Source: Chryseobacterium daeguense DSM 19388
Lineage (GTDB): Bacteria; Bacteroidota; Bacteroidia; Flavobacteriales; Weeksellaceae
Reading direction: 5' to 3'
Assembly (NCBI RefSeq): GCF_000430825.1
Contig: NZ_AUMT01000010.1
Location: forward strand, 1-64,000
Length of the DNA: 64,000 bases
Shown: piece after piece, positions 15,521-24,733 of the stretch
How the letters are laid out: each line of letters opens with the position of its first letter
Numbering within the stretch: the first letter of the stretch is position 1
Notes under the pieces: model-generated
The model's database searches: none
What the model was told of the DNA's origin: nothing
The model's input: only the letters and a program-made list of their open reading frames with translations
Position numbers and translations under genes: made by a program

Positions 15521-15880
15521 TTAAGCTAACGGAGGATGGAATATCCTTGCAAAATATTCTGAGGTATGGAAACTAACGGTTTCCGTATTTATATTTTTGG
15601 TAAGAATTTCAGCCTGGATTTCCGGAAAAGAAAAAACTTCATGGGATAAAAATACATCCAGCCCTGCAATTTTTATATTCTGATTATTGTTGGATTGCTT
15701 TTCTGTCTTCGAAAGCTCTTTTTCAAGGTAGCATTTTCCTTTACAGGTAGATTGTGGAGTATTTCTGTTTTCACACAGGTTTTTTACGATATAATCATAG
15801 TTTACCGCATAGTTTACCAATGGCAAAACCGGACGCAGTGCAATGGTAAAAATAACAAATATGGAAATGAAAAACTTCAA
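15521..15880 (-). CDS. Small exported or anchored protein with CxGKCYL motif
   Basis: The 119-residue product starts with one hydrophobic segment (residues 2-22), followed by a cysteine motif CENRNTPQSTCKGKCYLEKEL (Cys36, Cys46, Cys50), a charged linker and a variable region ending FHPP-LA. The cysteine motif is, as I recall, shared by a family of short uncharacterised Bacteroidetes proteins often found near metal-handling genes. Here it sits between the YHS/SCO pair and a heavy-metal ATPase. A TATATTTG -7 box (15905-15898) lies 18 bases upstream of the ATG. I infer a metal-related periplasmic role, but no function can be assigned. Confidence 0.75.
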   Translation of the reverse strand: MKFFISIFVIFTIALRPVLPLVNYAVNYDYIVKNLCENRNTPQSTCKGKCYLEKELSKTEKQSNNNQNIKIAGLDVFLSHEVFSFPEIQAEILTKNINTETVSFHTSEYFARIFHPPLA

Positions 15881-15972
15881 TTATCAATTCTGTCCTACAA
15901 ATATACTACTCAAATTCTTTTTACGATTCATTCATGATGAAAGTCAGGTATAATTTTATGGGTAAGTAGGTT

Positions 15973-16059
15973 TTCCCACAGATTGCACAGATTTTCACAG
16001 ATGATTGCGCATATTAATTTATAAGAAATAAACGTGAAAATCTGTGCAATCTGTGGGAA
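15973..16059. repeat. Intergenic element with perfect 26-bp inverted repeats
   Basis: Bases 15973-15998 and 16034-16059 are exact inverted copies, 26 bp each, around a 35-base spacer. The arms contain the words CCCACAGATTGCACAGATT. A diverged element with the same CCACAGATT/CACAGAT words and hairpin layout is at 19046-19116. The pair looks like a small dispersed palindromic (REP or MITE-like) family. It lies past the stop of the ATPase gene (16085), where it could also protect the transcript end. Confidence 0.85.
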
Positions 16060-16084
16060 TATTAAATTTGATATTTCGAGTCCA

Positions 16085-18040
16085 TCAAAACTTCATTTTC
16101 TGAATTCTGACCGCGTTTAAAATAGCCAATAAAGCAACACCCACATCGGCAAAAACAGCTTCCCACATGGTGGCGATTCCCCCTGCTCCAAGTATGAGCA
16201 CAACACCTTTTACAGCAAAAGCAAGCACAATATTCTGCCAGACTATTTTTTTAGTTTGCTTTCCGATATTGATGGCCATGGGAATTTTAATCGGCATATC
16301 ATCCTGAATTACAACATCCGCTGTTTCTATCGTGGCATCGCTTCCCAGCCCGCCCATTGCAATTCCGGCATCACTTAGGGCCACTACGGGTGCATCATTC
16401 ACACCATCTCCTACGAAAGCCACCGATTGGTTTTTTACTTTTATTTCTTTTACCTTATTCACTTTATCTTCGGGAAGGAGGTCTCCGTAAGCGTTTTCAA
16501 TTCCTAATGTGTCGGCTACATATTTTACAACAGAGGTTTTATCACCACTCAGCATGGTGGTCTTTACATTTAAAGATTTTAATCTGTTAATGGTCAACTG
16601 TGCATCCGGCTTAATGGAGTCCGCAATGGTAAGATATCCCGCAAACTCCTTATCATAAGCAATAGCGATTACAGTGTAAACGATGCTTTCAGGTTTTATA
16701 TCATAAGTAATACTGAATGCATCCATCAGTTTAAAGTTCCCTACCAGTAACTCTTTCCCGCTGATTTCTGCCTTTAATCCCTGCCCTGCAATTTCCTCCA
16801 CATTTTTTAATTCAATGGAATGATCAATTTCACCCACAAAATCATGAATAGCCGTAGCTACGGGATGCGAGCTTTTGCTTTCCAGTGCATTGACCAACTT
16901 TAAAATATTATTTTTATCAAATTGATCTTTAAAATTAACTTCCTGAACCTTGAAAACACCTTCTGTCATGGTTCCTGTTTTATCCATAACTACATTTTGA
17001 ACATTGGCCAGAACATCCAGGAAATTACTTCCTTTAAATAAAATACCGTTTCGGCTCCCTGCCCCGATACCTCCAAAATATCCAAGCGGAATAGAAATAA
17101 CCAAGGCACAGGGGCAGGAAATTACAAGGAAAATCAATGCACGATACAACCAGCTTCTAAACTCGTATTCTTCAACGAAAAAATAAGGTAAGAAGGTAAT
17201 TCCAATAGCAAGCAATACCACTATTGGTGTATATATTTTTGCAAATTTCCTGATGAAAAGCTCTGTCGGAGCCTTTTGAGCGGTGGCATTTTGTACTAAT
17301 TCCAAAATTTTGCTCAGTTTACTGTCTTTGTAAGCGGCCGTTACTTTGACTTGGCTCACGGTGTTTAAATTGATCATTCCGGCCAAAACAGGCGCACCTT
17401 TCATCTTTGTATCCGGCTTACTTTCTCCTGTAAGCGCTGCGGTATTGAACGAAGCTTTTTCTGATAACAACTCACCGTCCAATCCTAACTTTTCACCTGA
17501 TTTTAGTTGAATAATTTCTCCGACTCCTACTGTTTCCGCTTTTACCGTTTGTGGTTTCCCGTTTTTTAAAATGGTAACTTCATCGGGCCTCTGATCCAAT
17601 AAAGATTTGATATTTCTTTTTGCTCTGGATACCGCCATCGCCTGAAAAACTTCCCCAACAGAATAAAAAAGCATCACCGCTACCCCTTCCGGATATTCCC
17701 CAATGGCAAAAGCGCCAATGGTGGCAATTCCCATTAAAAAAAACTCTGAAAATACATCACCATGAATGATACTTTCATAAGCTTCCTTCAAAACTGGCAG
17801 GCCGACTGGTGCATAAGCAATTAAATACCAGACCAAACGGATCCAGCCGGTAAACCAGTCGGGTTTTATATAATTATCCAGAATAATTCCCAATAACAAC
17901 AAAGCAAAAGAGATAATTGCCGGAAGAAACATCTGAAATGCAGATTTCCCTTCCGTTTCATGAGAATGGTCGTGATCATGACCTTCATGATTATGATTGT
18001 GCTGTTCTTTTTTCGGTTTTGTACTGCAACATTCTTCCAT
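16085..18040 (-). CDS. Heavy-metal P1B-type ATPase, Zn/Cd-like
   Basis: The 651-residue ATPase has a His-rich N-terminus (HNHNHEGHDHDHSH, after CC at 4-5) instead of an HMA domain, membrane helices, an actuator domain with TGES (…ALTGESKP), the metal-site motif CPC in SCPCALVIS (helix near residue 305), the phosphorylation site DKTGT with Asp353, the SSHPVA motif of the P1B N-domain and GDGVNDAP. Signature residues match the ZntA-type (Zn2+/Cd2+/Pb2+) group rather than the copper group. It pumps metal out of the cytoplasm. It is 43 bases downstream of a Fur-family regulator gene in the same orientation, so the two probably form an operon. Confidence 0.93.
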   Translation of the reverse strand: MEECCSTKPKKEQHNHNHEGHDHDHSHETEGKSAFQMFLPAIISFALLLLGIILDNYIKPDWFTGWIRLVWYLIAYAPVGLPVLKEAYESIIHGDVFSEFFLMGIATIGAFAIGEYPEGVAVMLFYSVGEVFQAMAVSRAKRNIKSLLDQRPDEVTILKNGKPQTVKAETVGVGEIIQLKSGEKLGLDGELLSEKASFNTAALTGESKPDTKMKGAPVLAGMINLNTVSQVKVTAAYKDSKLSKILELVQNATAQKAPTELFIRKFAKIYTPIVVLLAIGITFLPYFFVEEYEFRSWLYRALIFLVISCPCALVISIPLGYFGGIGAGSRNGILFKGSNFLDVLANVQNVVMDKTGTMTEGVFKVQEVNFKDQFDKNNILKLVNALESKSSHPVATAIHDFVGEIDHSIELKNVEEIAGQGLKAEISGKELLVGNFKLMDAFSITYDIKPESIVYTVIAIAYDKEFAGYLTIADSIKPDAQLTINRLKSLNVKTTMLSGDKTSVVKYVADTLGIENAYGDLLPEDKVNKVKEIKVKNQSVAFVGDGVNDAPVVALSDAGIAMGGLGSDATIETADVVIQDDMPIKIPMAINIGKQTKKIVWQNIVLAFAVKGVVLILGAGGIATMWEAVFADVGVALLAILNAVRIQKMKF

Positions 18041-18083
18041 AACTTAAATTTTAATCAAAATTAGGCCAAAACCGGATGCAATA

Positions 18084-18503
18084 CTATTGCAAACTTTCAA
18101 GACAGTTTTCGCAGATGCCTTTAGCAAAAAGCCGTATTTCGTCAATCCTGAAATTGGTCCGAATATTTTCCGGGAAAGAAATATCTTCTCTGCAGGTTGT
18201 CTGTTTGCAGATCTTGCAGTAAAAATGGAGATGCCAGTCTTTGTGCGTGCGTTCATCACAGCCGTCATGACAAAGCTTATATTTTGTAGTTGTATTTTCC
18301 TGGATACTGTGAACAATTCCTTTTTCTTCAAAAGTTTTTAATGTCCTGTAAATCGTTGTGCGGTCGGCATTTTCAAAATAATTTTCAATTTCAGACAATG
18401 ACAATGCGGCTTCCTGTGAACTCAAAAAATCATACACCAAAATCCTCATGCTTGTGGGTTTTGTATTTTTATCGATCAGCTTATTTTCAATGTCTTTTTT
18501 CAT
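18084..18503 (-). CDS. Fur-family transcriptional regulator
   Basis: The 139-residue protein has a winged-helix domain (about 15-80; DRTTIYRTLKTFEEKGIVH recognition region) and a C-terminal metal/dimerisation domain with HLH (His91, His93), CxxC at Cys96/Cys99 and a second CxxC at Cys131/Cys134, the structural zinc site of the family. A TAACTTTG -7 box lies at 18539-18532. Placement ahead of a Zn/Cd ATPase suggests a Zur-like or efflux-control role, although Fur-type repressors more often govern uptake; the metal cannot be told from motifs. Start at 18503 fits the family length. Confidence 0.92.
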   Translation of the reverse strand: MKKDIENKLIDKNTKPTSMRILVYDFLSSQEAALSLSEIENYFENADRTTIYRTLKTFEEKGIVHSIQENTTTKYKLCHDGCDERTHKDWHLHFYCKICKQTTCREDISFPENIRTNFRIDEIRLFAKGICENCLESLQ

Positions 18504-18624
18504 ACCTCAGGAGCTTGATGTAATATTCTATCAAAGTTAGCAGTTTTCTTTTAGAGATAAATTTAAAGAGAAGATAAACTTTTAATTATATCAAAATAAC
18601 ACGGAAATGTTTTAATTTTAGCCC

Positions 18625-19035
18625 ATGAAAGTTTTAATAGTAAACGGCCCCAATTTAAACCTGTTAGGAACAAGAGAGCCCGAAATTTACGGGACAATTT
18701 CAATGGAAGATTATCTGGAAAATTTGAAATCCGGATTTCCTTCTCATGAAATACATTACTATCAGTCTAATGTGGAAGGAGAAATTATCAACCGTCTTCA
18801 GGAAGATGATTTTGATGCTCTGGTGATCAACCCGGGAGCTTTTACTCATTATTCTTATGCCATTGCGGATTGTTTAAAAAATATTCAAAAACCGAAAATT
18901 GAAGTTCATATCAGCAATATTTACAAAAGAGAAGAATTTCGGCAGAAATCTGTAACGGCAGCGAATACGGATGCCGTTTTATCCGGTTTCGGAATGGAAG
19001 GATACAGATTGGCAATTTTGAGCTTTAAATCCTAA
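18625..19035 (+). CDS. aroQ: 3-dehydroquinate dehydratase, type II
   Basis: The 136-residue product starts MKVLIVNGPNLNLLGTREPEIYG, the type II signature, with catalytic Tyr22, the substrate-binding NPGAFTHYS (His75), the catalytic histidine in EVHISN (His95) and Arg106. It dehydrates 3-dehydroquinate to 3-dehydroshikimate in aromatic amino-acid synthesis, as a dodecamer. It is a single gene divergent from the Fur-family gene and convergent with pckA; it ends before a palindromic repeat and a bidirectional terminator. Confidence 0.96.
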   Translation: MKVLIVNGPNLNLLGTREPEIYGTISMEDYLENLKSGFPSHEIHYYQSNVEGEIINRLQEDDFDALVINPGAFTHYSYAIADCLKNIQKPKIEVHISNIYKREEFRQKSVTAANTDAVLSGFGMEGYRLAILSFKS

Positions 19036-19045
19036 ATAATTATTG

Positions 19046-19116
19046 ACCACAGATTTTCACAAATTTGCACAGATTCTATATGCAAACATCTGTGTTGATC
19101 TGAGAAAGTCTGTGGT
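19046..19116. repeat. Imperfect palindromic element related to the one at 15973
   Basis: The left arm ACCACAGATTTTCACAAATT (continuing to CACAGAT) and a right arm reading ATCTGTGTTGATCTGAGAAA (continuing to TCTGTGGT) form an imperfect hairpin of roughly 30 bp. It shares the CCACAGATT and CACAGAT words with the perfect palindrome at 15973-16059. It lies between aroQ and the terminator of pckA. Confidence 0.7.
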
Positions 19117-19127
19117 TAATTAAAATA

Positions 19128-19155
19128 AAATCCTCATCGCTTTGATGAGGATTTC
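19128..19155. terminator. Bidirectional intrinsic terminator (aroQ / pckA)
   Basis: AAATCCTCATC, loop GCTTT, GATGAGGATTT is a perfect 11-bp stem between two convergent genes. T-rich runs follow on both strands. Confidence 0.87.
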
Positions 19156-19160
19156 TATTT

Positions 19161-20780
19161 TTAGTTTGTTGTTTGTTGTTGTAACTGAGGCCCGGAAGGA
19201 ATTAATTTTTTACCTTCTTCCGTATTACAATACTGATCAAAATTTTTGATATATTTTGCAGCAAGATCTTTTGCTTTCTCTTCCCATTCTGCTACGTCAT
19301 TGTACGTATTTCTTGGATCTAAAATACCCTCAGAAACGTTTGGTAACTCTGTAGGAATTTCAAGATTCATGATTGGAATTCTTGTTTTCGGAGCATTTTC
19401 GATGGAACCGTCAATAATGGCATCAATGATCGCTCTTGTATCTTTAAGAGAAATTCTTTTACCTGTACCATTCCAGCCTGTGTTTACAAGATAGGCTTTT
19501 GCACCGTGCTCTTTCATTTTTCCGATCAATGTTTTAGAATACATTGTTGGGTGTAATGTTAAGAATGCTTCACCGAATGCAGGTGAGAATGACGGCTGAG
19601 GCTCCGTAATTCCTCTTTCAGTTCCTGCTAATTTTGAAGTGTAACCGCAAAGGAAGTGATATTGTGCCTGATCTTCATCCAAAACAGAAACCGGAGGCAA
19701 TACTCCAAATGCATCTGCGGAAAGGTAAACAATTTTTTTTGCATGACCTGCTTTTGAAGGCAGAACAATTTTGTTAATATGATAGATAGGATAAGATACT
19801 CTTGTATTTTCTGTGATAGATCCGTCTGTATAATCAGCAATACCGTTGTTTACCACAACATTTTCAAGAAGCGCATCTCTTTTGATTGCTCTGAAAATAT
19901 CCGGCTCTTTTTCAGCAGAAAGATCAATCACTTTTGCATAACAGCCACCTTCATAGTTGAATACGCCATTGTTATCCCAGCCGTGCTCGTCATCACCGAT
20001 CAGGTATCTTTTCGGGTCAGCAGACAAAGTTGTTTTTCCTGTTCCGGAAAGTCCGAAGAAAAGGGCTACATCTCCCTCTTCACCTACATTGGCAGAACAA
20101 TGCATAGAAGCCATGCCTTTTAATGGAAGATAATAATTCATCATGGCAAACATTCCTTTCTTCATTTCTCCGCCGTACCATGTTCCTCCTATGATCTGAA
20201 GCTTTTCAGTAAGGTTAAACATCACGAAATTTTCAGAGTTTAATCCCTGAGCTTCCCAGTTCGGGTTTGTAGTTTTGGAACCGTTGATCACTGTGAAATC
20301 CGGTTCCCCGAAGTTTTCCAGCTCATAGTGAGAAGGGCGGATGAACATATTCGTAACGAAATGCGCCTGCCACGCTACTTCAACGATGAACCTTACTTTC
20401 AGTCTGGTATCTATATTTGTTCCGCAGAAAGCATCTACCACATAGATTTTTTTAGCTGCAGAAAGTTGGTTCAGCACTAATTCTTTACAAGACGTAAAAG
20501 TTTCCGGAGTTGTAGGTAAGTTTACTTTACCATCCCAAAAAATAGTGTCTTTTGTAACATCATCCTGAACAATATATCTGTCTTTAGGTGAACGACCTGT
20601 GAAAATTCCTGTTTTTACTGATACTGCACCAGATTCCGTAAGCTCAGCTTTCTCAAAGCCCTGATTTTCAGGAGAAACTTCAGCCTGATACAACTCTTCA
20701 TAAGAAGGATTATATACGACTTCATAGTTTCCTTTAATCCCTAATTTTTCTAAATCCTGGATGATTTTAGCGTGTTTCAT
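19161..20780 (-). CDS. pckA: Phosphoenolpyruvate carboxykinase (ATP)
   Basis: With the start at 20780 the protein has 539 residues, the usual length of ATP-dependent PEPCK. It has the substrate motif [12 protein letters not shown], the oxaloacetate-binding region (…[17 protein letters not shown]…), the P-loop GLSGTGKTT, and the metal-binding [11 protein letters not shown]. It converts oxaloacetate plus ATP to PEP, the first step of gluconeogenesis. An in-frame start at 20819 is possible, but it coincides with a TAATTTTG promoter box (20824-20817) and so is rejected. The gene stands alone and ends at a terminator shared with aroQ. Confidence 0.96.
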   Translation of the reverse strand: MKHAKIIQDLEKLGIKGNYEVVYNPSYEELYQAEVSPENQGFEKAELTESGAVSVKTGIFTGRSPKDRYIVQDDVTKDTIFWDGKVNLPTTPETFTSCKELVLNQLSAAKKIYVVDAFCGTNIDTRLKVRFIVEVAWQAHFVTNMFIRPSHYELENFGEPDFTVINGSKTTNPNWEAQGLNSENFVMFNLTEKLQIIGGTWYGGEMKKGMFAMMNYYLPLKGMASMHCSANVGEEGDVALFFGLSGTGKTTLSADPKRYLIGDDEHGWDNNGVFNYEGGCYAKVIDLSAEKEPDIFRAIKRDALLENVVVNNGIADYTDGSITENTRVSYPIYHINKIVLPSKAGHAKKIVYLSADAFGVLPPVSVLDEDQAQYHFLCGYTSKLAGTERGITEPQPSFSPAFGEAFLTLHPTMYSKTLIGKMKEHGAKAYLVNTGWNGTGKRISLKDTRAIIDAIIDGSIENAPKTRIPIMNLEIPTELPNVSEGILDPRNTYNDVAEWEEKAKDLAAKYIKNFDQYCNTEEGKKLIPSGPQLQQQTTN

Positions 20781-20816
20781 TTTACTTATATTTTCTATTT
20801 CTTTTTTTAAGTCCAA

Positions 20817-20824
20817 CAAAATTA
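20817..20824 (-). promoter_or_regulatory. -7 promoter box of pckA
   Basis: TAATTTTG on the minus strand is an exact TAnnTTTG match 36 bases upstream of the pckA ATG. No good TTG lies at the -33 spacing, so it may need an activator or be weaker. Confidence 0.5.
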
Positions 20825-20908
20825 ATATTAATTAATTGTTAAAGGTGGTTTAAATATAATGATATAAGTCAGAATGGCAAATAAAAAAACAAGTTTGTAA
20901 TTTATTGA

Positions 20909-21814
20909 TTAAGAATCAATTAAATCAGACCATTCGAAAATAGTATTAAAATCTTTTCCCCAAAAATAGTCCTTAAACCCTTCAAATTTTGAGCTCATTA
21001 CAAAATCTCCGCCCCATGCCCCTAAACTTTTAACGAAAACCGGGCAATCTGCGAAATACTTCTCTTTAACTGTGGGAATTTCAAGGAATTCTGATATTTT
21101 TTGCTCATGAATTAACATAAGCTCTGAAAAATTTTCCAATTCTTTGCATAACAAAATATTCTTTGTAAGATTCGAAAATTCTTCAACCAGTTTTTGGGAC
21201 CTTTTTTTTGACTTGTAAAAATTGATTCCTTCACGGCTGTTCTGCTTCTGATTTAAATGAATAAATATAAGCTCATTTTTAAAAGGAGGATTAAAATTTA
21301 CCCTTTCATATTTGATTTCGGGAACGCTTTGATAAAGAACCGCTGATTTTTCTTTTGCAACGGCAATATCATACCCGCTTCCTCCCAAACTGATGGAATT
21401 TAAGTGAAAAGGATCAATCTCTGCCCATTCCGCCAGATTATTCATCAGGGTAGAGCTGCTTCCCAAGCCGTAATCTGCAGGAAACTGAAGGTTTGTTTTT
21501 AGATTGTAAGTAAAATTATCTTTGAATTTAATGGTAGAAAGTGACTGAACGTTTTTTAATGTTTTTACTATAAATTCAGCACTTGAGGGGATATTGGTTT
21601 CTAAAATCTGCCAGCTTTTGTAATCGATGACAGCTTTTAGCCATAATTTGTTTTGATGGTATGCTTCCCAGAAGATCAGCGATTTTTGATCGTCTTTTTC
21701 TTCAAAGGAAAACTCTTGTCCCAGCCTGGTAGGTACCGCTAAGACAAGAGCCCCGTCTATAGCGAAATATTCTGAAGTAAGCATTAGCTTTCCCGGTGAA
21801 AATATCTCGCCCAT
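20909..21814 (-). CDS. GYDIA-type GHMP kinase
   Basis: The 301-residue protein is a GHMP-superfamily kinase: motif 1 near the start (SPGKLMLTSEYFAIDGALVLAVPT), the phosphate loop ADYGLGSSSTLMNNLAEW (about 113-130), then GGSGYDIAVA, which gives the family name, and motif 3 LGAWGGDFVM near the end. The group is found in Bacteroidetes and resembles mevalonate and phosphomevalonate kinases, so a role in isoprenoid synthesis is plausible, but substrate is not established from sequence. It starts 14 bases after fabD and is probably co-transcribed with it. A small AT-rich palindrome at 20904-20920 overlaps its stop codon. Confidence 0.85.
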   Translation of the reverse strand: MGEIFSPGKLMLTSEYFAIDGALVLAVPTRLGQEFSFEEKDDQKSLIFWEAYHQNKLWLKAVIDYKSWQILETNIPSSAEFIVKTLKNVQSLSTIKFKDNFTYNLKTNLQFPADYGLGSSSTLMNNLAEWAEIDPFHLNSISLGGSGYDIAVAKEKSAVLYQSVPEIKYERVNFNPPFKNELIFIHLNQKQNSREGINFYKSKKRSQKLVEEFSNLTKNILLCKELENFSELMLIHEQKISEFLEIPTVKEKYFADCPVFVKSLGAWGGDFVMSSKFEGFKDYFWGKDFNTIFEWSDLIDS

Positions 21815-21827
21815 GATTTTTTATTTT

Positions 21828-22703
21828 TTAGATTGCAGATGCAACGTCTACGGAAGAATCAATTTTTTTGATTAATCCCTGTAACGTTTTTCCAGGTCCA
21901 ACTTCTACGAAATTAGCTGCCCCGTCTTTAATCATATTCTGCACAGACTGTGTCCATTTTACAGGCCCCGTCAATTGTGCGATAAGGTTTTTCTTGATTT
22001 CGTCCGGATCAGAAATAGCCGTTGTAGTGATGTTCTGATAAACAGGAATTGTTGCTTTTCTGAACTTAGTCTGCTCAATAGCTGAAGCCAGTCTCTCCTG
22101 AGCCGGCTGCATTAATGGAGAATGGAATGCTCCGTTTACCGGCAGCAATAAAGCTCTTTTTGCTCCTGCTTCCTTTAATTTTACGCAAGCTTCTTCCACC
22201 GCAGCAGTTTCCCCTGAAATCACCAATTGCCCTGGACAGTTGTAATTTGCAGGAACTACGATTCCGTTTATTGTAGAACAGATTTCTTCCACTTTAGCAT
22301 CTTCCAATCCTAAAATTGCTGCCATAGAACTCGGATTTGCATCACAAGCAGCCTGCATTGCTTTTGCTCTTTCGGAAACCAGTTTCAGACCATCATCAAA
22401 GGATAAAACACCATTGGCTACCAACGCTGAAAACTCTCCTAAAGAATGTCCTGCCACCATTTCGGCTCCAAGACCGTTCACTGCTTTAAGGGCAGCTACC
22501 GAATGTATAAAAATTGAAGGTTGGGTAACCTCTGTTTTCTTAAGATCTTCATCCGTTCCGTTAAACATAACGGAAAGGATATCAAACCCTAAAATTTCGT
22601 TGGCAGATTCCATCATGTCCTTAATGTCTTTTCTAGAATCATATAATTCTTTCCCCATTCCTACGAACTGAGAACCCTGCCCTGGAAATACAAGTGCTTT
22701 CAT
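21828..22703 (-). CDS. fabD: Malonyl-CoA:ACP transacylase
   Basis: The 291-residue protein matches FabD in length and motifs: FPGQGSQFVGMG at the N-terminus, the nucleophile Ser87 in AGHSLGEFSAL, and the catalytic His194 in NGAFHSPLM. It loads malonate onto acyl carrier protein for fatty-acid synthesis in the cytoplasm. A TATATTTG -7 box at 22732-22725 upstream of the ATG suggests that fabD and the GHMP kinase have their own promoter, in addition to any read-through from the LysM gene 70 bases upstream. Confidence 0.96.
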   Translation of the reverse strand: MKALVFPGQGSQFVGMGKELYDSRKDIKDMMESANEILGFDILSVMFNGTDEDLKKTEVTQPSIFIHSVAALKAVNGLGAEMVAGHSLGEFSALVANGVLSFDDGLKLVSERAKAMQAACDANPSSMAAILGLEDAKVEEICSTINGIVVPANYNCPGQLVISGETAAVEEACVKLKEAGAKRALLLPVNGAFHSPLMQPAQERLASAIEQTKFRKATIPVYQNITTTAISDPDEIKKNLIAQLTGPVKWTQSVQNMIKDGAANFVEVGPGKTLQGLIKKIDSSVDVASAI

Positions 22704-22773
22704 GTATTAATTTAAAATATTATGCAAATATAAATATAATGTTAACGATATTCTTTAAAAGCGATTAAATCAT

Positions 22774-24696
22774 TTATGGAACTAGCCTGATTACACGATA
22801 TCCGGTATTTACATACGCACCGTTTGCTTTAGATTTTACAAACTCGAATTTTGTTGCCAGCTGAGTCTGTACTTTATTCATTTGCTTAAAGATCTCTCCT
22901 TTTTTGTTTTCTCTGGTCAGCATGTCGTTGACAACATCAAAACCTACGATTGCAAATTTCGGAGGAGTTTTGCAGTATTTAGCTTTATAAGCAGCAAGGA
23001 TTTCTTTTTCGAAGCTTCCTTCCGTGTTTATTTTTCTGTCCATCAGGTAAACCAGATTGGCCTGACTAAGATCATCCACTTTTTTCTCAAAAACCGGAGC
23101 GTAATGCATACTGAACGCTTTTACTCCCTGAACTTCTTTAGACAAAGCTATGACTTTATTGGCAAAAGCTTCACCTGCCGCGTCATTGTCAGTTGCAAGA
23201 ATGGCAATCACCGGTGCAGACTGCCCTGTCATCATATTTTGATCAAGCTTAATATCTGCAGAAGAATCTACAATGGTAACGCTTGGATTTTTTAAGGTTT
23301 TCTCAAGACCTGCTTTGATATAATTGGCATTTTCTTTTTTAGAATCTGCAACCACATAGATTTTCTGGTCAGAATAGGCCGCTTTTACTTCCTCCACAAT
23401 CTTATCTGCATAGGTCTGGTCATTGGTTTCCACAATAATCAGGTTGCTGTAATTATACAGTTCCGGAGAGTTGGCAAAAGGTGCTACAATCGGAATTTTC
23501 TGATTTTTTGTAAAGTCAAGAACATCAACAACATTTGACTTGAAGAAAGGCCCGATAATTAAATCTGTATTATCCGGATTCAGCTGTGTCAAAGAATTCC
23601 TGAAAGTCGCTTCATTCCCTGAATCAACAATTTTTACTTCAAGCTTTTGTCCGTTTCTGGCATTTCTTTCAATGGCAAGCTTGGCTCCGGTAAGGAAATC
23701 CATCGCCATAGTTCTGTACTGGGTCTCATTTGTACTGTACCCGAAAGGCAGCATTAAAACCACGCTTAATGCATCCCCGTTTTTCTTTACATAAGCAGGA
23801 TCAAGTTTTTTTATTTTTAAAACCATTCCTGTTTTTAACCCGTGAGATAATTCCGGGTTAAGAGCCGTCAACTCATCAATTGTAATTCCGAATCTGTTTA
23901 CAATAGAGAAAACGGTATCGCCCTGCTGAACGGTGTATGTTACATAATCATCTGCAACAGCAGTATTACCGGAAGCATTAGGCCTTTCGTTTCCTGAATC
24001 CATTTTTTCTTTAGAAGAAACGGGTTCGGAAACTGTATTTGTATTAGATTTTTTTACATTTATCTTCTCACCAGGCTTAAGACCTTTATCCTCAAGGCCC
24101 GGATTTAAAGCAAAAAGCTCTTCTTTAGTAATATCGAACTGCTTTGAAATTCTGTAATAATTGTCTTTTGCCTGCACAATGTATTCACCTTCCGAAGCGG
24201 TGGCAACCGGAGTTTCGATTGTTTTTTCCACAGGGCTGGTAACAGGTGTAGTAGTCGCAACTTGCTGCTGATCTCCGCCGTATTTTTTGATGCTTTCAAG
24301 AGGTAATGTAATCTCGTCACCGATTTTCATGTGAGAATCCAGCTCCGGGTTCAGCTTACGCAGGTCGGTTTCTGAAATTCTGTATTGTTTTGTAATTCCG
24401 TAGATGGTTTGCTTTGGCTGAAGAATGATCTTACCAACCTGAGAATTATTCACAGGTTTTGTAGAAACAGCCGCTTTTGCAGAAGCTGCTTTATCATTTT
24501 TAACGGTCAAAATATCGCCGATCGCCAGTTTGCCGTCTTTTACCTTTGGGTTCAGTTTCAGCAATTCATCTACAGTCATCCCGTATTTTTTTGCAATATT
24601 GTAGGGATTGTCTCCCTTTACAACAGTGTGCGATCTTTGGGCAGAAACTCCCAAAACCATACATAAACTGGATAGAATAAAAAACCTCTTTATCAT
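22774..24696 (-). CDS. Exported protein with four LysM domains and a PBP1-fold domain
   Basis: After a signal peptide (1-19), four LysM repeats follow at about 21-65 (SHTVVKGDNPYNIAKKYGMT), 88-132, 168-212 and 250-296 (YTVQQGDTVFSIVNRFGIT), so it binds peptidoglycan. Residues about 305-640 form a type 1 periplasmic-binding-protein fold (SVVLMLPFGYS…GAKLAIERN…DLIIGPFFKSNVVDVLDF…IPIVAPFANS…), as in amino-acid ABC binding proteins. No transporter genes are nearby, so import is unlikely. The fold is also used by LpoA-like activators of peptidoglycan synthases, which makes an envelope-regulatory role a reasonable guess. A TATTTTTG box (24722-24715) lies upstream. Neighbours are bshC and fabD. Confidence 0.88.
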   Translation of the reverse strand: MIKRFFILSSLCMVLGVSAQRSHTVVKGDNPYNIAKKYGMTVDELLKLNPKVKDGKLAIGDILTVKNDKAASAKAAVSTKPVNNSQVGKIILQPKQTIYGITKQYRISETDLRKLNPELDSHMKIGDEITLPLESIKKYGGDQQQVATTTPVTSPVEKTIETPVATASEGEYIVQAKDNYYRISKQFDITKEELFALNPGLEDKGLKPGEKINVKKSNTNTVSEPVSSKEKMDSGNERPNASGNTAVADDYVTYTVQQGDTVFSIVNRFGITIDELTALNPELSHGLKTGMVLKIKKLDPAYVKKNGDALSVVLMLPFGYSTNETQYRTMAMDFLTGAKLAIERNARNGQKLEVKIVDSGNEATFRNSLTQLNPDNTDLIIGPFFKSNVVDVLDFTKNQKIPIVAPFANSPELYNYSNLIIVETNDQTYADKIVEEVKAAYSDQKIYVVADSKKENANYIKAGLEKTLKNPSVTIVDSSADIKLDQNMMTGQSAPVIAILATDNDAAGEAFANKVIALSKEVQGVKAFSMHYAPVFEKKVDDLSQANLVYLMDRKINTEGSFEKEILAAYKAKYCKTPPKFAIVGFDVVNDMLTRENKKGEIFKQMNKVQTQLATKFEFVKSKANGAYVNTGYRVIRLVP

Positions 24697-24733
24697 ATTC
24701 GATGATTATAATTACAAAAATACTTCTTTAAAA

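Noticed and set aside
15973..16059. Palindrome as the terminator of the metal ATPase gene
   Set aside because: The loop is 35 bases and no T-tract follows; similarity to the element at 19046 points to a dispersed repeat.
20781..20819. Longer pckA start
   Set aside because: It overlaps a TAATTTTG promoter box and gives a N-terminus longer than the family.
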